Assembly: GCA_018697195.1 (NCBI GenBank)
Contig: CM031858.1
Location: 127,357,133-127,421,132 of the forward strand
DNA from: Certhia americana
Taxonomy: Eukaryota > Chordata > Aves > Passeriformes > Certhiidae
Length of the DNA: 64,000 bases
Direction of reading: 5' to 3'
The notes under the pieces were generated by a model that did not search any database, had not been told where the DNA came from, and saw nothing but the letters and a program-made list of their open reading frames with translations. Of the stretch, positions 50,249 to 62,059 are shown piece by piece. The first letter of the stretch is position 1, and the number at the start of each line of letters is the position of its first letter. A program made the translations under genes and the position numbers.

Positions 50249-50385
50249 GTTATTAAACCATTCTTATCTTAACCCATGAGTCGTTTCTTATTTACCCTTC
50301 CAATCCTCTTCACCCATCCTGCTGAGTTCTGGAGGAGTGAGTGAGGGGCGGTATGGTGTTCCATTTCCAGCTGATATTAAACTAG
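49778..50385 (+). mobile_element. ERVL-type solo LTR with internal ATT expansion
   Basis: It starts with TGATTTTGGTTGGGGTAGGG and TTAATTTTCTTCCTAGCAGC, the characteristic 5' end of avian ERVL-related LTRs. It continues through GACAGCACACCAATACTTTA and GACACAGCTGGGAACTGACC. A polyadenylation signal ATTAAA is at 50252-50257, followed by CTTATCTTAACCCATGAG and a U5 that ends near ATATTAAACTAG without a clean terminal CA. The (ATT)n array at 50172-50248 lies immediately upstream of the signal. No coding sequence adjoins it, so it is a solo LTR. The family is related to, but distinct from, the copies at 8346 and 44602. Confidence 0.82.
50172..50248. repeat. (ATT)n microsatellite inside an LTR
   Basis: About 25 perfect ATT units end three bases before the LTR's TATTAAACC polyadenylation region. 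They probably grew from a short TATTATTAAA seed. Confidence 0.97.
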
Positions 50386-51621
50386 AGCATCCTCATTCTT
50401 TTTTCCTCCCCTAACTGTCTCCTTCAGCTTTACAATAAAATTTTTTGCTGTGAAGTTTCTACTGACCTGGCATGCATCACAGGGGATTGATGTGTATCCT
50501 TAAGAGCTATGGGAGAGTAGAAAAGACGAAAGTGATTCCTTTTTCCAATGAGATAAGGCACTGTGCAAGCTCATACCAGCATTTTTATTTTGCTTTTTAC
50601 TTTTACTGTTTGAAGATGAGAACTGCAGCTGTTACAGAATTGTCAACGGGATGTTGGATCATGCAGAAAATAACCCCACAGTTTAGGCTCTAAATCTAAA
50701 TCCTGGCTTAAGTCAGCCAAATGGAGGGAACTTCAACACTGAAATACTTACTCCTTCTTTATAACAGTGTCTCTAGTTCTATTTTTTTCTAGTAGTTAAT
50801 GATAAAAATGATGGATCAGGCCCATAAGATCAAAATATCTGGGAGAATGGAAATGGAGGAATTCCAGACAGATGGTAACAGCAGTCAACTTACTGCTGTT
50901 AAGAGTTACTACTGTCTAGTAACTGAGCTCTGGTAAGTCCATATTCAAAGTGACAGCTGAGAAATACATCTCATTAACATAAACCATGATGGAAGGAAAG
51001 AGGGAGAGACTTCAGGAAGTATCTGATTTTTGTTGAGTTGTATTTTTTAAATTTCAGCTTTAGTATTTGGTTTGGTTTTATTTTGCCTTTATTGTATCTT
51101 GAATTAACATTCTACCATATATTTTGGTCTGTTAATGTTTTGCTTTAAACATTTACATATGTGCTCAATAAAATTTCAGCATTATTTTCAGTACTCAAAG
51201 TCCCAAAAAATATACAAATTTGAGCCTTGTAGTAACTACAGGGACATTTTTGTAGCAATTACTGTTTTCCTTAATAATGCAGTCAATGCAAAAATCAAGC
51301 CCACTCAGCGTACTATTGGCAAAGAATGGGAGGAAGGAGCTAAGAAAGAATATTGGGATTGGTAAGATCAGCCAAATCACAGGCAGAAGAGATTCTTAAG
51401 GACTGTATTTTGGGAATGCTGAATAGTACTTTGAATTTTTTAAAATACACTGCATACACTTCAAGTAAATGGTAAAGTAGAGTGATTAGCATGATGATAA
51501 ATTAAATCTTTCACCAGACTTTTTTTTTCTGAAGCATTTGATATGTAAGAGGTGTGTATTAAAAGTCCCAACAGGCACAGAACTTGCTGCATTACTTTAA
51601 TCTTAAATTATTGTGAATTCT
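50386..51621. other. Unassigned AT-rich DNA
   Basis: No gene or repeat recognised. Short frames at 50472-50693 and 51135-51365 have no domain. Confidence 0.55.
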
Positions 51622-51758
51622 TTGAGCTTAGCTCAGTTGGTTAGGGCATAGTGCTAATAATGCCAGGGTTTTGGGCTCAATCCCCATGTGGGCCATCCAG
51701 TTAAGAGTTGGGCTTAATGATCCTTGCAGGTCCCTTCCAACTCAGAATATTCTGTGAA
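51622..51758 (+). mobile_element. TguSINE1-like SINE: tRNA-Ile head fused to CR1 tail
   Basis: Positions 51622-51696 resemble tRNA-Ile. An intact A box TAGCTCAGTTGG lies at 51629-51640. The anticodon loop CTAATAA is at 51654-51660, with anticodon AAT. A B box variant GGCTCAATCCC is at 51674-51684, followed by GGGCCAT. The acceptor stem is damaged at its 5' side. From 51697 the text becomes a CR1 3' tail: TTGGGCTTAATGATCCTTGC, AGGTCCCTTCCAACTCAGAA, TATTCTGTGAAT. This head-tail join defines the passerine tRNA-Ile/CR1-X SINEs, which use CR1 reverse transcriptase in trans. At about 137 bp it looks near full length. Transcription by RNA polymerase III is possible from the A and B boxes but was not shown. 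Confidence 0.9.
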
Positions 51759-52688
51759 TAAGATACATATTACTTAGAAGTAAATACAACCCAAAATTTC
51801 TTGTACAGCAACACCATGTCTAATTTTAAATGAAAAATATTAATTTTAAATTAAAGCTTAATTTAATTTTAGTTCATATGTATAATTATATTCTCAATTT
51901 ATCACAATTATTTCAAAACTTTTTATTTGTTGAAGAAATCAATATAAAGCAGAGAAATTCCAGTTACCGTTTCTATATGAAATGCTTTATTTGATCTGAA
52001 ATTTTTCAAAAGTGCAAATTAATTAGGTTCTTTCATTCAGTAAGTTTTGGATGTTTAGCATCTAAATTCCTTTGTTTTCCTTGGAAAGCCTATTTAATAT
52101 GCTTTGCATGGCTTCTTTGCATAGCTATGAATGTATAATGCATTGCTTAAATGTCACTGGAAATACTGACGGAAAATAAAGATCTTCTGGTACAATAAAA
52201 CACGTAGCTTTTGCAGATATTATTGCTTGCTCTCTCAGTGTTATCAGTTTTATTAGAAGTTCACTCTCCAATGAGCTCTGACATATAGATATGTTATATC
52301 AGATGATGAAAAAATTCATTGTTGATTAAGAGTCATTTGGTCGTCAACATGCCACTTACCCTCAAAATAGAGTTCAACCAGAATTTACATGGTGTGTGGG
52401 GCCTCTTGCAAACACTGGACAGCAGAGAGAAATGGAACAGGCTAGGAAACAAAGATGACTTTTATTCTCAGATAGGAGAGGGAAAACTGCTGCAAAGCTC
52501 AGGTGGGTTGAGCTGCTGAGTTTTACCCAGCCAACAACCCGCTTGTGTTGCTATCATCTGCTCACTGCAGTCAATTCCACCACTGAAAAACTGGTGATAA
52601 CAAGAATGAGAGTGTAATAAAGACAGCACAAAGCTCTCTTAATCTCATTAATTCATTTTTTCAGAATTTTTATCTCCATATCATGATC

Positions 52689-52727
52689 TATCTGCTGTAA
52701 GTCAAGTTTCTTGACTTACAGCAGATA
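52689..52727. repeat. Perfect 18-bp inverted repeat with 3-base loop
   Basis: TATCTGCTGTAAGTCAAG (52689-52706) is exactly complementary to CTTGACTTACAGCAGATA (52710-52727) across TTT. The 39-base hairpin is too short for a microRNA precursor. It is not part of a recognised transposon. Confidence 0.97.
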
Positions 52728-53065
52728 TCAGACAAAAGCAGGTATAAAAAAGATATAAAAAAAACTTGCAGGCACAGGGGTTCTGTTAATTTTCATTACA
52801 AAAGTTGCCATTAAGAACAAATCTTCATAAAACACCAAAAAGAGATTTCAGAACTAAAACAAAATTAAATTAATTTCACGTGGATAACTTACAGCATGAT
52901 ACCTCTTTTCCATTTCAGTTCATTACTGTATGAAAGCCATGAGAAATATTAGATCTGTTGCTGTCTTTTATAAAATAACTAAAGGAATAAAGGACAAAGG
53001 TAGATTTGTTAGGTGAAAGTTTCAATGTAAAAAGATTCTGAGAAAATAGGTCCTGTTTAATCTAA

Positions 53066-53120
53066 CAAAAAATCAAAAAAAAACCAAAAAAAAAAAAAAA
53101 AGAAAAAAAAAAAAAAAAAA
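53066..53120. repeat. Interrupted poly(A) tract
   Basis: About 50 of 55 bases are A, with a few C, T and G interruptions. No retrocopy signature is seen upstream. A short inverted repeat (ACCTGTAAA / TTTACAGGT, 53142-53160) follows shortly after. Confidence 0.9.
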
Positions 53121-56100
53121 TTGGGGGTAATTTTTGTAAAAACCTGTAAAATTTACAGGTCTAGAGCCAGAATTGGGACTTATTAAAGAAGTGCATCTGG
53201 GGAGATTTGAAACATTTTTTTAAATGGTAAATTCATCAAATTGAGCAAATTTTAATATCAAAACAGGAAAAAATGCTAGCAAAAATTCTCATCGACAGAT
53301 AGATTTCATAATATGAGTACTTGGCTGAGAGTAAAATATCCTTGTATGACAAGAACCTTAAATAATGAATATGGTTTACAACCTTATATTGACTCTATTC
53401 ATCTGTGTCTGATCATTGCTGGCATTCCATGAATTGCTACTGTAGGAAGGGCAGATTTCAGGTTATAGATTCTACAGACCATATCACTCTCAGCATTGAG
53501 GAATACTGAAAACAGAAAACAACAAAGGCAAGGTAACTTTAAATTACTTTTTAAACAGAGGGTATAAAAAATTCCTCTCTCCTGCTTATGTAAAGGAAAG
53601 CCAACTACAATTTGAAAAAAAAAAAAAGGTGCAGCAGACAACACCCAGCCTAACAGGATGCACAGGCAACAACCTTAGTAGGTATTCTTGTAGAGATACA
53701 AGATATTTAAGCCAAGTTTACTGTGCTGTTGAGGTTATGATGATAATATCTGATCATTGAGAGGGTTTTACAGTCTGCTTGCAATTTATAATGATATATT
53801 TTTCCTGTTAAAATAGTGTCTGATTCATATGTATCCATATGCATGATGAGCAATTTGGGGACCACCTAGCTGAACGACTAGAGATGCTCAGGTGACTGTA
53901 GAATAAAGATTAGAGGTCACTGTAAGGAAAGAGGCAGGAACAGCAGAAGCTGAACTCAGGAAGCAAATCCAGCCATTCTCTGGGGGTGTGGGTCCCTTCT
54001 TAGTGATGAGGATGCTATGTTCACAGTGGTGTGGATCAGTGCAGATGTATGTGTGACTGGAATGAAAGGACTCAAAAAAAAAAAAAGAAAGAATATATTA
54101 AGCAGGAAGATCAGCAGTTGCTATTAAAAGTTCTTTTAAAATTTGTATTTCCATTGTGTTTCACTCAGTTGCTATGAGATTAATGTTAACATTTGCATCT
54201 TCTTATTTAAATTTTATTTAGACTTTTCCTTTGAATTTAAAATCTTTTAAAGTCTTTGTGTAGCTAGGAGTTTCAGTTTTCTCCTCAAAGACAAGACTGG
54301 TTTGGAATTTTTCTTTTCTTATATCTCTTTCTGCTTAACAATTAAAACACACTTTATTAGTGATCATCTGGCACTTCCATTTCATCTTTAAAATGTTCTT
54401 TTTATATTCTCAGCCTGTGCTTGCTGATCTTTACAGTCTCTTCAATATAGTACAAATATCATCTCTCAGTAAATAATAGACCCAGATGAATAATGGTTTG
54501 ATAACCTATCTCTAAAAGTGTTCACTTGTGGACCCCATTACCAATGCCACAATATCACAGTGGAGAAATGAATGGGTGTACAGATATTGGTAAAAATGCT
54601 TATAAATCATGCAAAAAATTTAATTTAACATAAAGAATCATACCAGAACTAGAATCTCTTTTACATGTACTCTTATTTTCTTAGTCACATAATCATTCAG
54701 TCCAGGATAATTCAGTAATTGACAGACAAGCTATTAAAGATGTTTGAGTAGGTAGATCTACCTTAAAATCTCTTACGGAATTTGAAAGTAATGCCTGGGA
54801 ATTTAGCTCAGTTATTGCTGAAGACCCATGTACAGTCAAGGTATACTTACACTTACTTTCATCACTCCACTTTCAAAAGACTGAGCCTTTCTGACTTAAT
54901 TAATTTTCTTTTTTTTGTTGGATATCACAGTAGAAATATCAATCAGGTAAATGAAGCTGAACCTTGAACAACCAGTACCCGTGACATTGGGATTACTTAT
55001 AGTGTGTTCTCTCTTTTCAAAAATATTTTTAAACGCAGCAAGTAGACTAATTCAAAGATGATTACCTAAAAACTGGTACTTCATCTGTAGTTAAGATCTA
55101 TTAAAATGTACTCAAATGGTTCATGATATTTCCTGCAGTTAACTGTAACAATACCTCACAGTCTATGAGCAAATTGTTTGGTTTCGGTTTTTATTTCCTC
55201 TATACTCTTTGATTCTGAATTATTTCCCCTCTTTATACCTGTAACTTGTGTGCTGGTAAATGCTTTCAACTTCGTACAGCACAGTGGACAGTGGAAATGC
55301 TTTTTAGCTGCCTCAAGAAATATACAGACTCTTTTAAACTACTGTTCAGATAATATAAAAAAAGATCATATAGAACTCAAAAGAAGGTATCTAGAAAAAT
55401 AAACTTAGAGTTTCTCGTGTTTGTTAGTTTTCTCAAAAAGAGATATAATATTCAGAAACAAAATTAACAAGGTGCTTGATTTGAAAGGTATCTACTTATC
55501 AGTCTGGAAACAAAGCCAAAAGATAAAAAGAAACTTAAAAATTTCCCAGTACTGAAAAAACCCTTTAATTTCTTAATAGCAAACCTAAGGCTGATAAAAC
55601 TTGCCAGATCAAGAGTCCTGGAAGGGAATGTCCTCCTGTGACAGAAAAGTCAGATGCATTGAACTGAAAGTGATGCAACCAAGGAAGGACAGCTATCCTG
55701 CTTCCCATCTGTTATATGAACAGGCCTGCTCACTTGCATCTAACTTGAGAAGTGTTACCCCTGGGTCTTGCATAGTAGGCTTGTTTTCATTGTCATTGAG
55801 CTTTGACTTGCCCATGGCCATAAAAGGCATCTACAGAAAGGGTGCTTTGTTTCTTTCCAAAAATAGAACCAGAACCTGAAGCTGCAGTCTGAAAGATGAA
55901 AACTTGTGTTGCTCTAAAAGTTTTTACTGGAATGACTCTTCCTTGAGCTTTCTCTTCTATCATTTTAGGTTTAAATTAACTACTATTAGAGAATTTGAGG
56001 CACAGTCCTCTCAAAAAATAAGAAATGTGTGCTATGAAAGATGTAAGACAATCTGGAGTTTAGGTTGATATTAAAAGACAGATTAATGGTATAGTGTCTA

Positions 56101-58925
56101 AAACTGAAGAAGAAAATCTCAGGCCAAGCCATTTGGCAAATGCAATCCATTACATGAATAGACATGCCAGTGCTTCAGGGAGATCTTTGTCTTTCTCATT
56201 TCTCTCCATCTCGGTCTTTTAGTTTGAGTTTTGTAGATATCTATCTTCAGTTTAAAATTATGGTGTTGTCCATTTCAAATCTTATGCCTTCAGTTCCTTT
56301 CTCTCATTCCATAAACTTTAGTAACTGTCCCTCCTAGCTACTTTTGAGGTTGTCTCTGTTTTGAGGTACATGATCTTGTTTTAACTACTATAGAGGAACA
56401 CAAAGAAAAATATGTGGAAAAAAAAAAAGGAGAGGAACAAATAAACACACCGCTAATGAAACTACTCAAAAAGAAAAAAAAGGTGAAACCACCTTCTAAA
56501 ATCCTACTGTCTTTATTGCCCCTGTAGGTACCATTTATCTTTGAGAATTTTTTGTTCTTTTTAGGCAGCAGTCTATAAAATGGAAAACATTTTCTAGTGG
56601 TTATAGGGTCTTAATTATGCTACAAAAAATTTGCAAAACTGAGGGCATCATCAAGAAATTAATAATTGATGAGGCTGTTCTACTCTGCTGTATTTGTTAA
56701 TATTAATGAATGGAGATTTTCAAAACTATAAAACAGGAAAAGTGAGAAAGAATTAAAACTAAGAAGTGATAAAAATATACAGGAGATATGCAGTAGAGAA
56801 AATGTAGTAGAGGGGAAAGAGTAGATGTAGAATAAAACCACAAGAAAATAGAAGGAAAAAAGTAGATAAACAAAGTGGATAGATTTGTATAATTATTAAA
56901 TAGAGGTGGGAGCAAGGTATTTCTGTCTTTGATCAGAAGGAGAAAAACAAAAACATTGTTGAGTTTAGTAATTTCTTTGGAATATTAGAACACTGGATGA
57001 AAACCTTCTATAAGAGAAGGCAGTTGTGAGATTCTGCATAAATATTTGACCTTTTTATTGACTAAGCAATGCAGTATTGAACACTGTATTTATAGCAATA
57101 TTCCAGTTTAAATAAAAATTTAGGGTTTTTTTGTCAGCAATCTAATTCAGTATTATTGTTGTGTTGTACCAGATACATTCAGCAGCAACAAGTCTCCTGC
57201 AAAGACAACATTCTTATCTAGGTTAGAACCTATGGCACTCTCTTCAAGCTTCATGTTCAGTGATATCTAGTCAGATCTTACTGTGCTCATCATTTTTTAA
57301 TCTAGGTTCAAATTATTAAAACTTAGTTATCTAAACCTTCATTCATGCAGTAGAAATAATTAATCTCAGAGTCTCTCTCCTGCCACAGATGATTTGGTAA
57401 GTATATCCAGGTCTACTCTGTGGTCATACTCACACAGATTAAAATCTGGAGAAATTAAGAGAAGTGCAGTTGTCATGTACATAAGTAAAGCTACATCTAG
57501 ACTGAAATAAGTAAATAAAAAGGTGGTTTTTAAATAGCAGAAGGAATGAATTTTGTTTCAATACAAAGCAAAACTAAATAAACTTTGTAAGCTTGATTTA
57601 AATAATACCTATACCTTTTACAAGATCAGTTCACACTGGTGAATTTCAGCCAAGAAACATTTCTCTTGAGGAATTTTAGTAATCTCTATTTGCAAGGGAA
57701 CAACACTGAGAACCAAATCCTTCTTTTCTTACTAACAATTATAGTTTTATTTGCAATGTCAGTGGCAGTGGAATCAGACCAGATCTGTGGTGGGTTTATT
57801 TTTCCAGGTTTGTAATGAGTCCATTCTGTTTCTATGTGTGAACGTAGGAGTTTAACTGCGTATCTGCAATTATCTGTGAGGAACAAACTGGAAATTAAAT
57901 CTCCTTTGGGATCTCTATTACATAAATTTAAAAGCTCAAACACATAAAAGCTGTACAAATTCAGTAAAGGAACATTCATTATCTTTCAGAATTTGCAACA
58001 CATGCCATGCTCAGGAAAACAGGTTAATCTGCTTTCCCTCTCTACCTTTTGATATGCCACCATGACAGATATATTTATGAAATCTATGTATTTTATGCCA
58101 GTGAGTATAGATTTCATTTATTTATTATTAATAACTCTTAACTATTTATGTATTGATAAAACAGCCTCTCTTGATCAGAATTAAATTTGACAGTGTCCAC
58201 AACTACTCTATCCTATGTAGTCTCTTCACTTTGGCTGTTTTTCTAAGGCATCTAAAACATGGAGAAATGTGTCCCATTTGAGTGCTGGGTTACTAAATTC
58301 AGAACGTGCATTATAAAATGAATGCCATGTACATGTAATTAAGAAGAATAAATGCAAATATTAGCTTTGAAGTTTGATAAAAGTTCTATTTTGCCACATG
58401 TATGCACGTGACTCAATCCATATTTCTCTCATATATTTGTCACCTTTTTTTAAAATTTATAGTAGCTAGATCTGTGATAAATAGCCTCCTCAAAAAGAAA
58501 TATTTCAAAAAAGAGGTAATAATTATGCTACAGAGTATGATATGGACTGCATAGTCTGCATAATTTGCAATATGCATTCACTTAAGGCTATTGATTTTTA
58601 AAAATAATGAATATATTTTCCTAACACTATGGCTGAGAAGCTCTTCAAATAAATTCTCTAAAATATAGTCTTGAATGTTTTAACATATAAGACTGATTGT
58701 TTTCTTTTCCAATAAAAATGGAGAAATTCTTGAAGATTTGAAATTGAAGCATGGAAGTATTGGACAAGGAACTGGTTGTTGAATCTTGAGTTTCTCTTCT
58801 TCCAGGTGACAAGAATGAGAAGACAATGTTGTCTGAATGTGTATTGCTATTCAGTTAGCAACAATCAAGACAAAAGATCTATATTGATTTTTCTTTCTGT
58901 CCATCCTTATTTATTTGTTCTGAAT

Positions 58926-60200
58926 TCATAGAATCACAGAATGATAGAATATCCTGAGCTAGAAAGGACTCACAAACATCACCAAAATCCACCTCCTGGC
59001 CCTGCACAGAACAGAACAGAACCAAGAGTCACACCATGTATCTCACAGTGTTTTCCAAACACTTCTTGAGCTCATTCAGGTTTGGTGCTGTGACCACTTC
59101 CGAGCCTGTTCCAGTGCCTAACGATGTTCTGGGCTTAAAACCTTTTCCTAATAGCCAACCTAAACCTCCCCTGTCACAGCTTGATGCCATTCCCTTAGGT
59201 CCTGTTACTTGTCACCCCTGAGACGAGATCAGTGCCTGCCCATCTTCTTCCCCTCATGAGGAAGTTAAAGACTTCAATGAGGTCTCCCCTCAGTCTCCTA
59301 ATCTCCAGGCTGCACAGACCAAGTGACCTCAGCCTCTACTCACTCAGCTTCCCCTCACATCCCTTCACCATTTTCATTGCCCTCCTGTGGTGCCCATTAA
59401 TACTTTATTTCTTATATTGTGGCACCCCAAACTGCACACAGGGTCTGAGGTGAGGCTGCCCCAGTGCAGAGCAGAGTGGGACAATCCCCTCCCTTGCCCA
59501 GTTGGTGATGCTGTGCCTGATGCACCCCAAAGCAGGGTTGGCCCTCTTGGCTGCCAGGGCACTGCTGGCTCATATTCATTCATGCCATTGACTAGGACCC
59601 CTAGGTCCCTTTTCCGTGGCACTGCTTTCCAGCATCTCATTCCCCTGCACATCCAGGTTTGCCCCATCCCAGGTGCAGAATCCAGCACTTTACCCTTGTT
59701 GAACTTCATATGGTTGGTGATTGCCCAGCCCTCTGATTCATTGAGGTCTCTCTGCAGGGCCTCCCTGTCTTTGAGGAGTCAACAGCTCCTCACAGTTTAG
59801 TTATCATTAGCACACTTAAGTAGTATCCCTTCAAGTTCCTATTTATGTTGAAGAGCTCAGGGCCTAAGATGGAGCCCCGTGGAATCCCACTAGTGACAAG
59901 TCCCCAGGCTGATGTCAGCCCATTCACTGTAACCCTTTGTGCCTGACCTGTGAGCCAGTTGCCGGCCAGTGAGCTATTATGCACCCATTGCATGATGTGT
60001 TTATCCAGCTGTGTGCTGGACATTTTGTCCAGAAGAATTTTATGAGAGACATTATCAAAGCTTTGCTGAAAATCAAGATTATATCAACTGACTTCCCTTG
60101 ATCAACTGGGTGGGTTACCCTGTCCTAAAAGGAAATCAGGTCTGACAAGCAGGACATTCCACTAATAAAGCCAGGGTGACTGTGACCAATGACTGCGTCT
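58926..60200 (-). mobile_element. CR1 LINE, 5'-truncated, with broken ORF2 reverse-transcriptase remnant
   Basis: This is the largest element in the window, read on the minus strand. The 3' octamers lie at 58926-58950, then the 3' UTR (GTCACACCATGTATCTCACA, GTGCTGTGACCACTTCC, CCTAATAGCCAACCTAAACC, TGCACAGACCAAGTGACCTC), then ORF2. At 59790-60023 the frame holds reverse-transcriptase blocks ending in GSILGP-LFNI. At 59801-59812 the catalytic FADD motif reads Cys-Ala-Asn-Asp, with an extra base just after it. Further on, MKFNKGK and RDLGVLV of the C-terminal part survive in another frame (59374-59709). Similarity stops near 60200, the 5' truncation point. It is inactive: it lacks the endonuclease, has a mutated active site and is frameshifted. 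It is a different CR1 subfamily from the copies at 33266 and 34643. Confidence 0.93.
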
Positions 60201-61156
60201 CCACTGGAATGGAAGTTTGAGACTCCTGAGAGTGTAGCCTTTTATGAGAACAGCACATTAATCTCTCACTCATTCTCAAGAATATTGCACAGATTGTCCA
60301 CTTCACAGCTCATTGACCACAACATGTCTTCTGCAAAAGGAATGAGTATTAGCCCCAGTCTCATGGAGAGGCATCAAGGGTTCCTGTCAACCTGACACCT
60401 GAAGAGTTACATCTGCCATCAGGTGTGTCTGGCTGGAGGTCTCTGATATGGCTGCTGCAGTGACTCCATACAACTATGCTTTTATACAATAGAGAATTAC
60501 TTAAGGTTCAATAACTGTATTTCTTCTAATCTTCTACACTGTTCACATCACAACAATCACAGATACTTATTGCACCTCAATTTTCATTTATGGTGGACAT
60601 TTACCTTCCATCTTTCCATACTGAACTTTCTAATGAATAATATATGCTATTTTTGCTGTAGATTATTATCTGGGAAAAATTACAGAAAATAAATGCTATT
60701 ATTTGGTCAGCAAGATCATAGAAAAGTACTGAATTTTTGCATTAGTTTGAGTACTGGAAATAAAATGCTAAATGCTCTTATATACCAATAAATTTCTCTA
60801 TTTAACTTAAAAATTTTAAAGGAAAATGTCCTTGCATGATCAAATGTCACCAACATTGCCATTACTTATTAATATAAAATTAATTTGGTAGTCTAATTCA
60901 TCAATAGTTCAGGATAAGAGTTGATGAGTTAAGTAGTTTAATGGAACTTTCCTTCTTGCAGGAGGTCAGAATTTATTCCCTGTTTCCTAGTTCATATCTT
61001 CTAAAATCTTTCCTTCTCTGTGTCTCTCTCTGACAGAAATGGAAGAAGTGTGAGAGAAGAGGAGAAGAGTTAATTCATTCATGAGTCATATGTGACAGAC
61101 AAGAATTAAATCCAAGAATAAATTATAATAATTACATAAATTCTGCATCCTTAAAA

Positions 61157-61217
61157 GCCAAGACAATTAACATGCAAAATGTGGTAACCTCCTGCCAAGG
61201 CAATTAACATGCAAAAT
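61157..61217. repeat. Tandem duplication, about 37-bp unit
   Basis: GCCAAGACAATTAACATGCA (61157 onward) recurs as GCCAAGGCAATTAACATGCA from 61194, with the match continuing through AAAT (to 61217). There is one mismatch over 24 aligned bases. Confidence 0.93.
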
Positions 61218-62020
61218 CATGGTCACTAAGGCCAGCACCAAGGGCAGATGTTATTGGAGAGAGATATTTTTGCTTGCAATGTTAAAATATGAAGGTGAAA
61301 CAAGAAAATGGACAGTTAATTTATTTTCTTTTTTAGCATAGACTATCAGGTTAAGTACAAGCAATGGGAGAAGCATAATGGGTAATACTTAGGCCTTGTT
61401 TGAACAGAACAGGTTGTTGGTGTTTAAAAATGAGCTTTCTAACCCAAAGGTTTTACAAGATTTGAGTCAAAGGAGAGAAAAATAACATTCCAGGTATTTG
61501 AAAGCAAGAAGATTACTTCTTGGACTGACTGGCTAGACAAAAGTGTCAAAGAGATAAAAAGGAGTCTAAAATCACATGATGATGTAACATGTCTGATATT
61601 TTCTAGTTTAAATTTCTCCAAGTACTGCACATATTATATTATGGAAATTTTCTCTTATTTGAATCTGATTAAATCTATTAATAAATCCTGGGTTTAGTTA
61701 TACCACTTGAATCATTGGATTTCTCAAGGAATGTTACACAGACTGTTTCGAAGAGATGAAAAAATGTTTAATGTTTAGGATGATATCATGAAGGGAAAGC
61801 ATCTGTAACTGTGTGGCATTCTCGGATTCAGAAGTTATCTCCTTGAAGGCAAGAAGTTTAAGAAAAATGATAAATGCTGTAGTTTATGTCCAGCTTTTCT
61901 AAGCTTATCAGGTTAAAAGGACAAGTCACTGGCTGTCAGATATTAGGGGATTTTCCTGCCCCCTCCTTTTTTAAATTTTTTTCCCCTCGCTTACTTTGAT
62001 AAAGGTGAATGAAAGGTGGA

Positions 62021-62059
62021 AAATTAGCAAATTTTAGCAAATTAGCAAATTAGCAAAAT
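62021..62059. repeat. (ATTAGCAA)n short tandem
   Basis: AAATTAGCAAATTTTAGCAA followed by ATTAGCAAATTAGCAAA: four units of an 8-9 base motif. Confidence 0.93.

Larger units (their letters stand above)
51759..58925. other. Unassigned AT-rich DNA
   Basis: No gene or transposon family recognised. It contains the 18-bp hairpin at 52689-52727, an A-rich tract at 53066-53120, and shorter A runs near 53610, 54074 and 56418. Open frames are all under 100 codons with no domain. Confidence 0.55.

Noticed and set aside
51622..51696. Functional tRNA-Ile(AAT) gene
   Set aside because: The 5' acceptor strand does not pair with the GGGCCAT side and the sequence runs directly into a CR1 tail, so it is a SINE head.
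52689..52727. microRNA precursor
   Set aside because: A 39-base hairpin with a 3-base loop is too short for Drosha/Dicer processing into a canonical microRNA.
59036..59800. Plus-strand open frames of 61, 73 and 137 codons
   Set aside because: They are antisense readings of the minus-strand CR1 element.
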